NCBI GenBank assembly: GCA_022777285.1 | Contig: JALFGN010000045.1 | Location: 1 to 46,729 of the forward strand | Length of the DNA stretch: 46,729 nucleotides | Direction of reading: 5' to 3' | DNA from: Blautia sp. | GTDB taxonomy: Bacteria; Bacillota; Clostridia; Lachnospirales; Lachnospiraceae | Shown: piece by piece, positions 32,969-40,559 of the stretch | Layout of the letters: every line of letters starts with the position of its first letter | Numbering within the stretch: the first letter of the stretch is position 1 | Position numbers and translations under genes: made by a program | The notes under the pieces: model-generated | What the model was told of the DNA's origin: nothing | Database searches by the model: none | Seen by the model: the letters and a program-made list of their open reading frames with translations, nothing else

Positions 32969-34603
32969 TTAATTGTCTTCTTCTGTCATGGTATAAACAG
33001 CCTGGCGTTTTTTAGCCATTTCATCACTTTCCAGATATTCATCGTAAGTTGTGATTTTATCAATCAATGCGCCGTTTGGCATAATTTCCATAATACGGTT
33101 TGCAGTGGTCTGAACAATCTGGTGGTCATGGGATGCAAACAGGATGACACCCGGGAATTTAATCATACCGTTGTTCAGCGCAGTAATGGATTCCATATCC
33201 AGATGGTTGGTCGGTTCATCAAAGATCAGGATGTTGGCACCGGAAATCATCATCTTGGATAAGAGACATCTTACTTTTTCACCACCGGACAGTACACGCA
33301 CTTTTTTGACACCGTCTTCTCCCGGAAAAAGCATTCTTCCAAGGAAACCACGGACATAAGTAGCATCTTTGATTTCGGAATACTGTGTCAGCCAGTCAGC
33401 GATGGTTAAGTCATTATCGAATTCAGCAGTACTGTCTTTCGGGAAATAGGACTGTGATGTAGTTACGCCCCATTTATAAGTTCCTTCGTCCGGTTCCATT
33501 TCACCCATAAGGATTTTGAAGAGAACCGTTTTGGCCTGTTCATTACCGCCTACAAAAGCAACCTTATCATCATGGCCCAGTGTAAAGGAAATGTTATCCA
33601 GAACTTTTACACCGTCAATTGTCTTGGAGAGACCTTCTACCATAAGCACTTCATTTCCAATCTCGCGGTTTGGACGGAAATCAATATAAGGATATTTACG
33701 GCTGGAAGGACGCATATCATCCAGCTGAATTTTTTCAAGGGCACGTTTTCTTGAAGTTGCCTGTTTGGATTTGGAAGCATTGGCAGAGAAACGGGAAATA
33801 AATTCCTGGAGTTCTTTGATTTTTTCTTCCTTTTTACGGTTGGCTTCTTTCATCTGTTTAATCAGGAGCTGGCTGGATTCATACCAGAAGTCATAGTTAC
33901 CTGCGTAAAGCTGAATCTTTCCATAGTCAATATCTGCTGTATGCGTACAGACTTTATTTAAGAAGTAACGGTCGTGAGAAACAACAATGACGGTATTTTC
34001 AAAGTTGATCAGGAATTCTTCCAGCCATTCAATGGCATTCAGATCCAGGTGGTTGGTTGGCTCGTCCAGAAGCAGAATGTCCGGATTGCCGAAAAGTGCC
34101 TGAGCAAGAAGAACCTTTACTTTCTGGCTGCCTGTCAGATCACCCATAATCGCATAATGGAGATCTGTTTCGATCCCAAGACCATTCAGCAGCTGAGCAG
34201 CATCGGATTCTGCTTCCCAACCGTTCATTTCTGCAAATTCTCCTTCCAGTTCACTGGCACGAATACCATCTTCATCGGAAAAATCCTCTTTTGCATAAAT
34301 GGCTTCTTTTTCTTTCATGATTTCGTAAAGTCGCTGATTCCCCATAATAACGGTATCCAGTACAGGATAAGCGTCATATTTGAAATGGTCCTGCTGAAGG
34401 AAAGAAAGACGCTGGCCGGGAGTAATGGTGATATCTCCGTTGGTTGTTTCAAGCTGTCCGGAAAGAATTTTAAGGAAAGTAGACTTTCCGGCACCGTTGG
34501 CACCGATCAGGCCATAACAGTTCCCTTCTGTGAATTTAATATTTACATCTTCAAACAGTGCTTTTTTGCCGATTCTCAAAGTAACATTATTTGCTGCAAT
34601 CAT
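32969..34603 (-). CDS. ABC-F ATPase, YbiT/YkpA type
   Basis: Soluble tandem-ATPase protein of 544 residues; ABC-F proteins bind the ribosome and help restart or rescue translation, and do not transport. ATPase 1 has Walker A GANGAGKST and Walker B ILLLDEPTNHLD but a weak signature (LTGSQKVKV). The P-site linker (about residues 240-310) has the usual charged RKKEEKIKELQEFISRFSANASKSKQATSRKRAL helix pair. ATPase 2 has a degenerate Walker A (GGNEQAKT), a full LSGGEKVR signature and LIFDEPTNHLD. These substitutions are common in the YbiT/YkpA branch and do not indicate a broken gene. The C-terminus is short, arguing against an antibiotic-resistance ABC-F. Confidence 0.92.
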   Translation of the reverse strand: MIAANNVTLRIGKKALFEDVNIKFTEGNCYGLIGANGAGKSTFLKILSGQLETTNGDITITPGQRLSFLQQDHFKYDAYPVLDTVIMGNQRLYEIMKEKEAIYAKEDFSDEDGIRASELEGEFAEMNGWEAESDAAQLLNGLGIETDLHYAIMGDLTGSQKVKVLLAQALFGNPDILLLDEPTNHLDLNAIEWLEEFLINFENTVIVVSHDRYFLNKVCTHTADIDYGKIQLYAGNYDFWYESSQLLIKQMKEANRKKEEKIKELQEFISRFSANASKSKQATSRKRALEKIQLDDMRPSSRKYPYIDFRPNREIGNEVLMVEGLSKTIDGVKVLDNISFTLGHDDKVAFVGGNEQAKTVLFKILMGEMEPDEGTYKWGVTTSQSYFPKDSTAEFDNDLTIADWLTQYSEIKDATYVRGFLGRMLFPGEDGVKKVRVLSGGEKVRCLLSKMMISGANILIFDEPTNHLDMESITALNNGMIKFPGVILFASHDHQIVQTTANRIMEIMPNGALIDKITTYDEYLESDEMAKKRQAVYTMTEEDN

Positions 34604-34655
34604 AATTAACCCTCACTTTATCTGCAATCATATGGTCAGTGCATAATCTCTTCCT

Positions 34656-34683
34656 ATTTTACAGTAAAATGTGGAATTTGCAA
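34656..34683 (-). promoter_or_regulatory. Promoter of the ABC-F gene
   Basis: On the reverse strand TTGCAA (34683-34678), a 16-bp spacer and TAAAAT (34661-34656) precede the gene by about 50 bases. Confidence 0.5.
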
Positions 34684-34701
34684 GTATTTCTTTTAAAATA
34701 C

Positions 34702-34730
34702 TTGATAAATTAAGTTTACATGGTTATAAT
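34702..34730 (+). promoter_or_regulatory. Promoter of the ccdA-Rrf2 operon
   Basis: TTGATA (34702-34707), a 17-bp spacer and a perfect TATAAT (34725-34730) predict a start near 34737. It is divergent from the ABC-F promoter. Confidence 0.7.
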
Positions 34731-34762
34731 GGACAGGATTAAACAGAAAGAAGGAAGAAATC

Positions 34763-35464
34763 ATGAATGAATGGTTGGATTCACTGGCAGGACTGATTAC
34801 ACAGTATGCCTGGATCGCACCGGTACTCAGCCTTGCAGCCGGAATTCTTACATCGTTTACGCCATGCTCTTTGTCAAGTGTGCCTATGGTTATTGCATAT
34901 ATTGGCGGCACTTCCGGTTCCAATACAAAGAAAGCTTTTAGACTCTCTCTGACGATGGCGGCAGGTATGGCACTGACGTTTGGAGCTATGGGATCTGTTG
35001 CGTCTGTGATCGGACATTTTATGCATGAGGCGGGAACCTGGTGGTTTACGATTCTTGGAATTATTATGGTACTGATGGCATTGCAGACATGGGATGTGAT
35101 TACGATCATTCCTCATGCACACCATATGCAGAAAATAACCAGAAAAGGATATGCAGGAGCATTTCTGGCAGGAATTCTGAGCGGATTGTTTGCATCTCAC
35201 TGTGCAACGCCGGTTATGATCGCACTGCTGGCTATTGCGGCACAGTCGGGGAATACGCTGTGGGGAATTTTTCTGATCGCGATTTATGCGATCGGTCACA
35301 GTATATTGCTGGTTCTGGCAGGAACCAGCTACAGCCTGGTAGAAAGCTGGATGAACAATCCACGATATGAAAAAATCAGCAGATGGATGAGGAATGGGCT
35401 TGGGCTTATTATCCTGCTGATTGGACTGGGAATGATCTATATGGCATTGGGACATGTGGATTAA
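34763..35464 (+). CDS. ccdA: CcdA/DsbD-family thiol-disulfide electron transporter
   Basis: Membrane protein of 233 residues with six predicted helices that passes reducing equivalents from cytoplasmic thioredoxin across the membrane. Each three-helix half carries the conserved redox Cys: FTPCSLSSVP (helix 1) and SHCATPV (helix 4). In known systems partners are cytochrome c maturation or extracellular thioredoxins. No cytochrome c genes or thioredoxin-like protein lie here, so the partner is elsewhere. The following gene, 42 bases on, is an Rrf2 regulator with a cysteine cluster, which suggests redox control of the pair. Confidence 0.9.
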   Translation: MNEWLDSLAGLITQYAWIAPVLSLAAGILTSFTPCSLSSVPMVIAYIGGTSGSNTKKAFRLSLTMAAGMALTFGAMGSVASVIGHFMHEAGTWWFTILGIIMVLMALQTWDVITIIPHAHHMQKITRKGYAGAFLAGILSGLFASHCATPVMIALLAIAAQSGNTLWGIFLIAIYAIGHSILLVLAGTSYSLVESWMNNPRYEKISRWMRNGLGLIILLIGLGMIYMALGHVD

Positions 35465-35506
35465 ATAAAAAACCATAAGAAGAAAGCTTTTGGAGGAACA
35501 GAAGAG

Positions 35507-35908
35507 ATGCTGATTACCAGAGAATGTGATTATGCAGTGCGTATTGTAAGGGCGCTGGCAGATGGTGAAAAATTATGTGTGAGTCGGATATGCGAAAAAG
35601 AGGCATTGACATCTGCATTTGTTTATAAAATTTTAAAGAAGATGGAAAAAGCGCAGATTGTAAAAAGCTACAGAGGAAGTAGCGGAGGATATGCGCTGGA
35701 TAAGAGCATTCATGAAATCACTCTTCTGGATATTTACAGTGCAGTAGAACCGGAACTTTTTGTGATTGAATGTATGAATCCGAAAAAGTCCTGTATACGG
35801 AATCTGGATGCAGAAGGATGCAGAGTTCACAGGGAACTGCATCGGATTCAGGATGTGCTGATGCGGGAACTGAGTTCCAGAACAATTGGTGAAATTATGG
35901 AACAGTAA
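35507..35908 (+). CDS. Rrf2-family regulator with Fe-S-type cysteine cluster
   Basis: Winged-helix regulator of 133 residues. The DNA-binding domain runs from MLITRECDYAVRIVRALA to the wing YRGSSGGYALDK. Cys89, Cys96 and Cys105 (C-x6-C-x8-C) occupy the region where IscR, NsrR and RsrR bind an iron-sulfur cluster, so sensing of redox state, iron or nitric oxide is plausible; the spacing is not identical to IscR. TTTGGAGGAACAG is the ribosome site. It sits between ccdA and nifJ, whose promoter contains a dyad that it might bind. Confidence 0.9.
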   Translation: MLITRECDYAVRIVRALADGEKLCVSRICEKEALTSAFVYKILKKMEKAQIVKSYRGSSGGYALDKSIHEITLLDIYSAVEPELFVIECMNPKKSCIRNLDAEGCRVHRELHRIQDVLMRELSSRTIGEIMEQ

Positions 35909-35960
35909 GGAAAAAATTTGTTTTTTTAGAAAAACATTACATTTTATTTCTTTATTGAAA

Positions 35961-35989
35961 TGGACATGATTGATAAATCGTGTTATAAT
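35961..35989 (+). promoter_or_regulatory. nifJ promoter with a 20-bp dyad in the spacer
   Basis: -35 TGGACA (35961-35966), a 17-bp spacer and -10 TATAAT (35984-35989). The spacer holds an imperfect inverted repeat, ACATGATT-GATA-AATCGTGT (35964-35983; 7 of 8 arm positions match), overlapping the -35 box and ending at the -10. A bound dimer there would block RNA polymerase. Confidence 0.6.
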
Positions 35990-35997
35990 TTTGATAG

Positions 35998-36014
35998 ACT
36001 TCGGGGAGCGAAGT
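35998..36014 (+). other. Hairpin at the predicted 5' end of nifJ mRNA
   Basis: ACTTCG (35998-36003) and CGAAGT (36009-36014) pair around a GGGAG-type loop starting within a few bases of the predicted transcript end. Such 5' stems are known to slow RNA decay; that role here is inferred. Confidence 0.4.
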
Positions 36015-36053
36015 GTACATTGTTTATTACTTTTCAAGGAGGAAAAAAAACAA

Positions 36054-39000
36054 ATGGCTAGAAAGATGAAAACCATGGATGGTAATCATGCAGCAGCTCA
36101 TGCATCCTATGCATTTTCTGATGTTGCAGCGATTTATCCTATTACCCCGTCATCTGTAATGGCAGAAGCAACAGACGAGTGGGCAACACAGGGAAGAAAA
36201 AATATTTTCGGACAGGAAGTTCAGGTAACTGAAATGCAGTCTGAAGCAGGTGCAGCAGGTGCAGTACACGGATCCCTGGCAGCTGGTGCCCTGACTACAA
36301 CATATACAGCATCTCAGGGCCTTCTGCTGATGATCCCAAATCTTTACAAAATTGCCGGTGAACAGTTACCAGGTGTATTCAACGTATCTGCTCGTGCACT
36401 TGCAAGCCATGCACTTTCTATTTTCGGCGATCATTCCGACGTATATGCATGTCGCCAGACAGGATGTGCAATGCTTTGCGAATCTTCTGTACAGGAAGTT
36501 ATGGACTTGACACCAGTTGCACATCTGGCAGCTCTGAAAGGTAAAGTTCCGTTTATTAACTTCTTTGACGGTTTCCGTACTTCTCATGAAATTCAGAAAA
36601 TTGAAACATGGGATTATGAAGATCTGAAAGATATGGCAGATATGGACATTATCGATGCATTCCGTAAAAATGCTCTGAATCCAAATCATCCATGCCAGAG
36701 AGGTTCTGCTCAGAACCCGGATATCTTCTTCCAGGCAAGAGAAGCATGTAACTCCTACTATGATGCACTGCCAGCAGTTGTACAGGAATACATGGACAAA
36801 GTAAATGAAAAACTTGGCACAGATTACAAACTGTTCAACTACTATGGTGCAGCTGATGCAGAACACGTAATCGTTGCTATGGGTTCTGTAAACGATACAA
36901 TTGAAGAAACAATTGACTACTTAGCAGCAGCAGGCAAAAAAGTTGGTGTTGTTAAAGTTCGTCTGTACAGACCATTCAGCGCAGAAGCACTGATCGAAGC
37001 AATTCCGGATTCTGTAAAATTGATCACAGTATTAGACAGAACAAAAGAACCAGGTGCTCTTGGCGAACCATTATACCTGGATGTTGTTGCAGCACTGAAA
37101 GGAACAAAATTCGATGCTGTTCCGATCTTCACAGGACGTTACGGCTTAGGTTCCAAAGATACTACACCGGCTCAGATTGTTGCAGTATACGAAAATACAA
37201 CTAAGAAGAAATTTACACTGGGTATCGTTGATGATGTTACAAATCTGTCCCTGGAAACAGGTGCTCCGATCGTTACCACACCAGAAGGAACGATCAACTG
37301 TAAATTCTGGGGTCTGGGTGCAGACGGTACGGTAGGTGCAAACAAGAACTCTATCAAGATCATCGGTGATAACACAGATATGTACGCACAGGCTTACTTT
37401 GATTATGACTCAAAGAAATCCGGCGGTGTTACAATGTCTCACCTGCGTTTTGGTAAAAAACCGATTAAATCTACTTACCTGATCCACAAAGCAAACTTTG
37501 TTGCATGTCATAATCCTTCTTATGTAAGAAAATACAACATGGTTCAGGAACTGGTAGACGGTGGTACATTCCTGCTGAACTGCCCATGGGATATGGCAGG
37601 TCTGGAAGAACACCTTCCAGGACAGGTGAAAGCATTTATTGCTAACCATAACATTAAATTCTATACAATCGATGGTGTTAAGATCGGTATCGAAACAGGC
37701 ATGGGCCCGACACGTATTAACACAATCCTTCAGTCTGCATTCTTCAAACTGGCTGACATTATTCCGGAAGCTCAGGCAATCGATTTAATGAAAGCAGCAG
37801 CAAAAGCTACTTACGGACGTAAGGGTGATGACGTAGTTGCAAAGAACTGGGCAGCTATTGATGAAGGTGCAAAACAGATCGTTGAAGTTCAGGTTCCGGA
37901 AAGCTGGAAAGATGCAGCAGATGAAGGACTTGAAACAACACATGCAGAACAGGGAAGAAAAGAAGTTGTTGACTTCGTTAACAATATTCAGGCAAAAGTT
38001 ACTGCTCAGGAAGGTAATTCACTGCCTGTATCCGCATTCAAAGATTATGTTGACGGTACTACACCATCCGGTACATCTGCATACGAAAAACGTGGTATTG
38101 CAGTAAATATTCCTGTATGGAATCCGGAAAACTGTATCCAGTGTAACCGTTGTTCTTATGTCTGCCCGCACGCAGTAATCCGTCCGGTAGCTATGACAGA
38201 AGAAGAAGCAGCAAATGCTCCGGCAGCCCTGGAAATGACAGGATTAAAACAGTACAAATTTGCAATTGCAGTATCTGCTCTTGACTGTACTGGATGTGGT
38301 TCCTGTGTAAATGTCTGCCCAGGTAAGAAAGGTGCAAAAGCACTGGCTATGGAAAACCTGGAAGCAAACAAAGAAAGCCAGAAATTCTTTGATTATGCAG
38401 TAACTCTTCCGGAAAAAGAAGATGTTATCGCTAAATTCAAAGAGAATACAGTAAAAGGTTCTCAGTTCAAACAGCCACTCCTTGAGTTCTCAGGTGCTTG
38501 TGCAGGTTGTGGTGAAACACCATACGCAAAACTGATCACTCAGCTGTTTGGTGACAGAATGTACATTGCAAACGCAACAGGATGTTCTTCTATCTGGGGT
38601 AACTCCTCACCATCTACACCATACACGGTAAATGCAAAAGGACAGGGTCCTGCATGGGGCAACTCTCTGTTCGAAGATAACGCAGAGTTTGGTTATGGTA
38701 TGTTACTGGCTCAGAAAGCAATCCGTGAAGGATTAAAAGCAAAAGTTGAATCTGTAATGGCAAGTGAAAAAGCTTCTGAAGAAGTAAAAGCAGCTTGCAA
38801 AGAATGGATTGACACATACAGCGTTGGCGCTACCAATGGTGCAGCAACAGATAAACTGGTTGCAGCATTAGAAGGATGCGAATGTGAAACATGCAAAGAC
38901 ATCGTTAAGAACAAAGATTTCCTGGCTAAAAAATCCCAGTGGATCTTTGGTGGTGACGGATGGGCTTACGATATCGGATTCGGCGGTGTTGACCACGTAT

Positions 39001-39584
39001 TAGCAAGTGGAAAAGATATCAACATTATGGTATTCGATACAGAAGTTTACTCCAACACAGGTGGACAGTCTTCTAAATCTACTCCTACCGGTGCAATCGC
39101 ACAGTTTGCTGCAGGTGGTAAAGAGACTAAGAAGAAAGATATGGCTTCCATCGCTATGTCTTATGGCTATGTATATGTAGCTCAGATTTCCATGGGTGCA
39201 GACTTTAACCAGACTGTAAAAGCAATTGCAGAAGCAGAAGCATATCCGGGACCATCTCTGATTATTGCTTACGCTCCATGTATCAACCATGGTATCAAGA
39301 AAGGTATGGCTAAAGCTCAGACAGAAGAAGAACTGGCAGTTAAATGTGGATACTGGCACAATTTCCGCTTCAATCCGGCTGCTGAGAACAAGTTCACACT
39401 TGATTCTAAAGAGCCTACTGAAGATTACCAGGCATTCCTCGACGGAGAAGTTCGTTACAATTCTCTGAAACGTTCTAATCCTGAAAAAGCTGCAAAACTG
39501 TTCGCTCTGAATGAACAGCAGGCAAAAGACAGATACGAATATCTGAATAAATTAGTTACTCTGTACGGAAAAACAGAAGAGTAA
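36054..39584 (+). CDS. nifJ: Pyruvate:ferredoxin (flavodoxin) oxidoreductase
   Basis: Single-chain PFOR of 1176 residues, the main fermentative route from pyruvate to acetyl-CoA, CO2 and reduced ferredoxin. Domain order is the N-terminal TPP-related domain (YPITPSSVMAEATDEW), a CoA/transketolase-C domain, the gamma domain (about residues 420-640), two 4Fe-4S motifs (CIQCNRCSYVCP and CTGCGSCVNVCPG), and the C-terminal TPP-binding domain with CAGCGE and GDGWAYDIGFGG. AAGGAGG fixes the ATG at 36054; an in-frame ATG at 35970 lies in the promoter. Codon use is clearly biased to optimal codons (for example GTT, GCT, GCA, CGT), in keeping with very high expression. Confidence 0.97.
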   Translation: MARKMKTMDGNHAAAHASYAFSDVAAIYPITPSSVMAEATDEWATQGRKNIFGQEVQVTEMQSEAGAAGAVHGSLAAGALTTTYTASQGLLLMIPNLYKIAGEQLPGVFNVSARALASHALSIFGDHSDVYACRQTGCAMLCESSVQEVMDLTPVAHLAALKGKVPFINFFDGFRTSHEIQKIETWDYEDLKDMADMDIIDAFRKNALNPNHPCQRGSAQNPDIFFQAREACNSYYDALPAVVQEYMDKVNEKLGTDYKLFNYYGAADAEHVIVAMGSVNDTIEETIDYLAAAGKKVGVVKVRLYRPFSAEALIEAIPDSVKLITVLDRTKEPGALGEPLYLDVVAALKGTKFDAVPIFTGRYGLGSKDTTPAQIVAVYENTTKKKFTLGIVDDVTNLSLETGAPIVTTPEGTINCKFWGLGADGTVGANKNSIKIIGDNTDMYAQAYFDYDSKKSGGVTMSHLRFGKKPIKSTYLIHKANFVACHNPSYVRKYNMVQELVDGGTFLLNCPWDMAGLEEHLPGQVKAFIANHNIKFYTIDGVKIGIETGMGPTRINTILQSAFFKLADIIPEAQAIDLMKAAAKATYGRKGDDVVAKNWAAIDEGAKQIVEVQVPESWKDAADEGLETTHAEQGRKEVVDFVNNIQAKVTAQEGNSLPVSAFKDYVDGTTPSGTSAYEKRGIAVNIPVWNPENCIQCNRCSYVCPHAVIRPVAMTEEEAANAPAALEMTGLKQYKFAIAVSALDCTGCGSCVNVCPGKKGAKALAMENLEANKESQKFFDYAVTLPEKEDVIAKFKENTVKGSQFKQPLLEFSGACAGCGETPYAKLITQLFGDRMYIANATGCSSIWGNSSPSTPYTVNAKGQGPAWGNSLFEDNAEFGYGMLLAQKAIREGLKAKVESVMASEKASEEVKAACKEWIDTYSVGATNGAATDKLVAALEGCECETCKDIVKNKDFLAKKSQWIFGGDGWAYDIGFGGVDHVLASGKDINIMVFDTEVYSNTGGQSSKSTPTGAIAQFAAGGKETKKKDMASIAMSYGYVYVAQISMGADFNQTVKAIAEAEAYPGPSLIIAYAPCINHGIKKGMAKAQTEEELAVKCGYWHNFRFNPAAENKFTLDSKEPTEDYQAFLDGEVRYNSLKRSNPEKAAKLFALNEQQAKDRYEYLNKLVTLYGKTEE

Positions 39585-39600
39585 TTCCTTTTAGAAAAGT

Positions 39601-39628
39601 GAGGCGCTGCATTTGCAGCGCCTCTTTT
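39601..39628 (+). terminator. Terminator after nifJ
   Basis: A perfect 10-bp GC-rich stem (GAGGCGCTGC / GCAGCGCCTC) with loop ATTT is followed by TTTT. Confidence 0.9.
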
Positions 39629-39659
39629 CGTAAATATAGAAGTTTTCTTGTATGGGAAA

Positions 39660-39677
39660 AAGTTAATAAATTAACAA
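39660..39677 (+). promoter_or_regulatory. Possible Rex-type (NADH sensor) operator
   Basis: AAGTTAATAAATTAACAA matches 16 of 18 positions, spacer counted as free, of the clostridial Rex consensus TTGTTAA-N4-TTAACAA; its core GTTAAT-AA-ATTAAC is a perfect inverted repeat. It lies about 40 bases before a -10-like TATACT (39720-39725) that has no convincing -35. The region is AT-rich, so chance is possible. Confidence 0.35.
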
Positions 39678-39761
39678 AATTTTCTGAAATCTTCTCTTTT
39701 TTTCACTTAAAATTTGTGATATACTAAAAACAGAATTTAAGGAAAACGAGGAGGTATCTTA

Positions 39762-40409
39762 ATGGAATTGGAAAACAGAATGTTTAAGGTGTATGCATCC
39801 GGAGATGAAAAAATTCAGCTGAAGATTATCCCGGGACATTTTGCTACATCCCAGTCTCATATTACCCATTATCTGGAAATGACAACCATGAAGACCCGAT
39901 GTGCGGAAGCGGGACGGATTGCCAGATATCTTGCTACCAGGTATGAGACAACAACACCTGTTGATTCCATTATATGCCTGGATGGTCTGGAGGTAGTGGG
40001 TGCGTTTCTTGCAGAAGAACTGGCGAAGGCAGGGGTTCTGTCTATGAATGCACATAAGACAATTTATATTGTGACTCCGGAATTTAATGGAAACGGACAG
40101 CTCATGTTCCGTGACAACATCCAGCATATGGTGCGTAACCGGAATGTAGTAATTTTGATGGGGTCTATTACAACAGGTGAAACTTTGAGAAAATGTATTC
40201 AAAGTGTATTGTACTATGGTGGTACGATTCAGGGGGTATCGTCTATTTTCAGTGCAATCAATAAAGTGGCAGGTATGGATATTAATTCTGTATTCTATAA
40301 GAAAGATGTTCCGAATTATGAATCTTACAAACCAGATGAATGTCCTATGTGCAAAAAGAAAGAAAAACTGGATGCCATAGTCAATGGATACGGTTATTCG
40401 AAATTATAA
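39762..40409 (+). CDS. Orotate phosphoribosyltransferase-like protein, divergent
   Basis: A 215-residue type I phosphoribosyltransferase-fold protein. The fold shows in SIICLDGLEVVGAFLAEELAKAG and in the PRPP loop region VVILMGSITTGETL (residues 129-142), but Met133-Gly134 stand where the family normally has two acidic residues that hold ribose hydroxyls. The C-terminus carries CPMC (Cys194, Cys197), a possible half zinc-knuckle. Proteins like this are often labelled orotate phosphoribosyltransferase in related genomes, but no pyrimidine genes lie here and catalytic activity is doubtful. GAGGAGGTATC is the ribosome site. It is flanked by terminators, so it is probably a single-gene unit. Confidence 0.75.
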   Translation: MELENRMFKVYASGDEKIQLKIIPGHFATSQSHITHYLEMTTMKTRCAEAGRIARYLATRYETTTPVDSIICLDGLEVVGAFLAEELAKAGVLSMNAHKTIYIVTPEFNGNGQLMFRDNIQHMVRNRNVVILMGSITTGETLRKCIQSVLYYGGTIQGVSSIFSAINKVAGMDINSVFYKKDVPNYESYKPDECPMCKKKEKLDAIVNGYGYSKL

Positions 40410-40425
40410 GAAATAGAAAATAAAA

Positions 40426-40480
40426 GGGGACAAAAATCAGCGGATGTATCAGGGAAATACATCCGCTGATTTTTGTCCCC
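40426..40480. repeat. Perfect 24-bp inverted repeat, probable terminator
   Basis: Arms 40426-40449 and 40457-40480 are exact reverse complements around a seven-base loop (CAGGGAA). The inner part, ATCAGCGGATGTAT with its partner followed by TTTTT, has terminator form; the outer GGGGAC/GTCCCC extends the stem beyond the T run, which is unusual. It may be a bidirectional terminator or a dispersed repeat unit. Confidence 0.75.
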
Positions 40481-40489
40481 TCCATCCGT

Positions 40490-40517
40490 TTTACAAATGA
40501 GCGAAATGTGGTAATAT
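40490..40517 (+). promoter_or_regulatory. Promoter of the M16C peptidase gene
   Basis: TTTACA (40490-40495) and TAATAT (40512-40517) are separated by 16 bp, about 40 bases before the gene. Confidence 0.5.
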
Positions 40518-40559
40518 AGGAAAAGAGCAAACAAGAGAATACAATTTTGGAGGTTATCA

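Noticed and set aside
32969-34603. Degenerate Walker A and signature motifs in the ABC-F protein taken as a decayed gene
   Set aside because: These replacements are usual for the YbiT/YkpA branch and the frame is intact over 544 residues.
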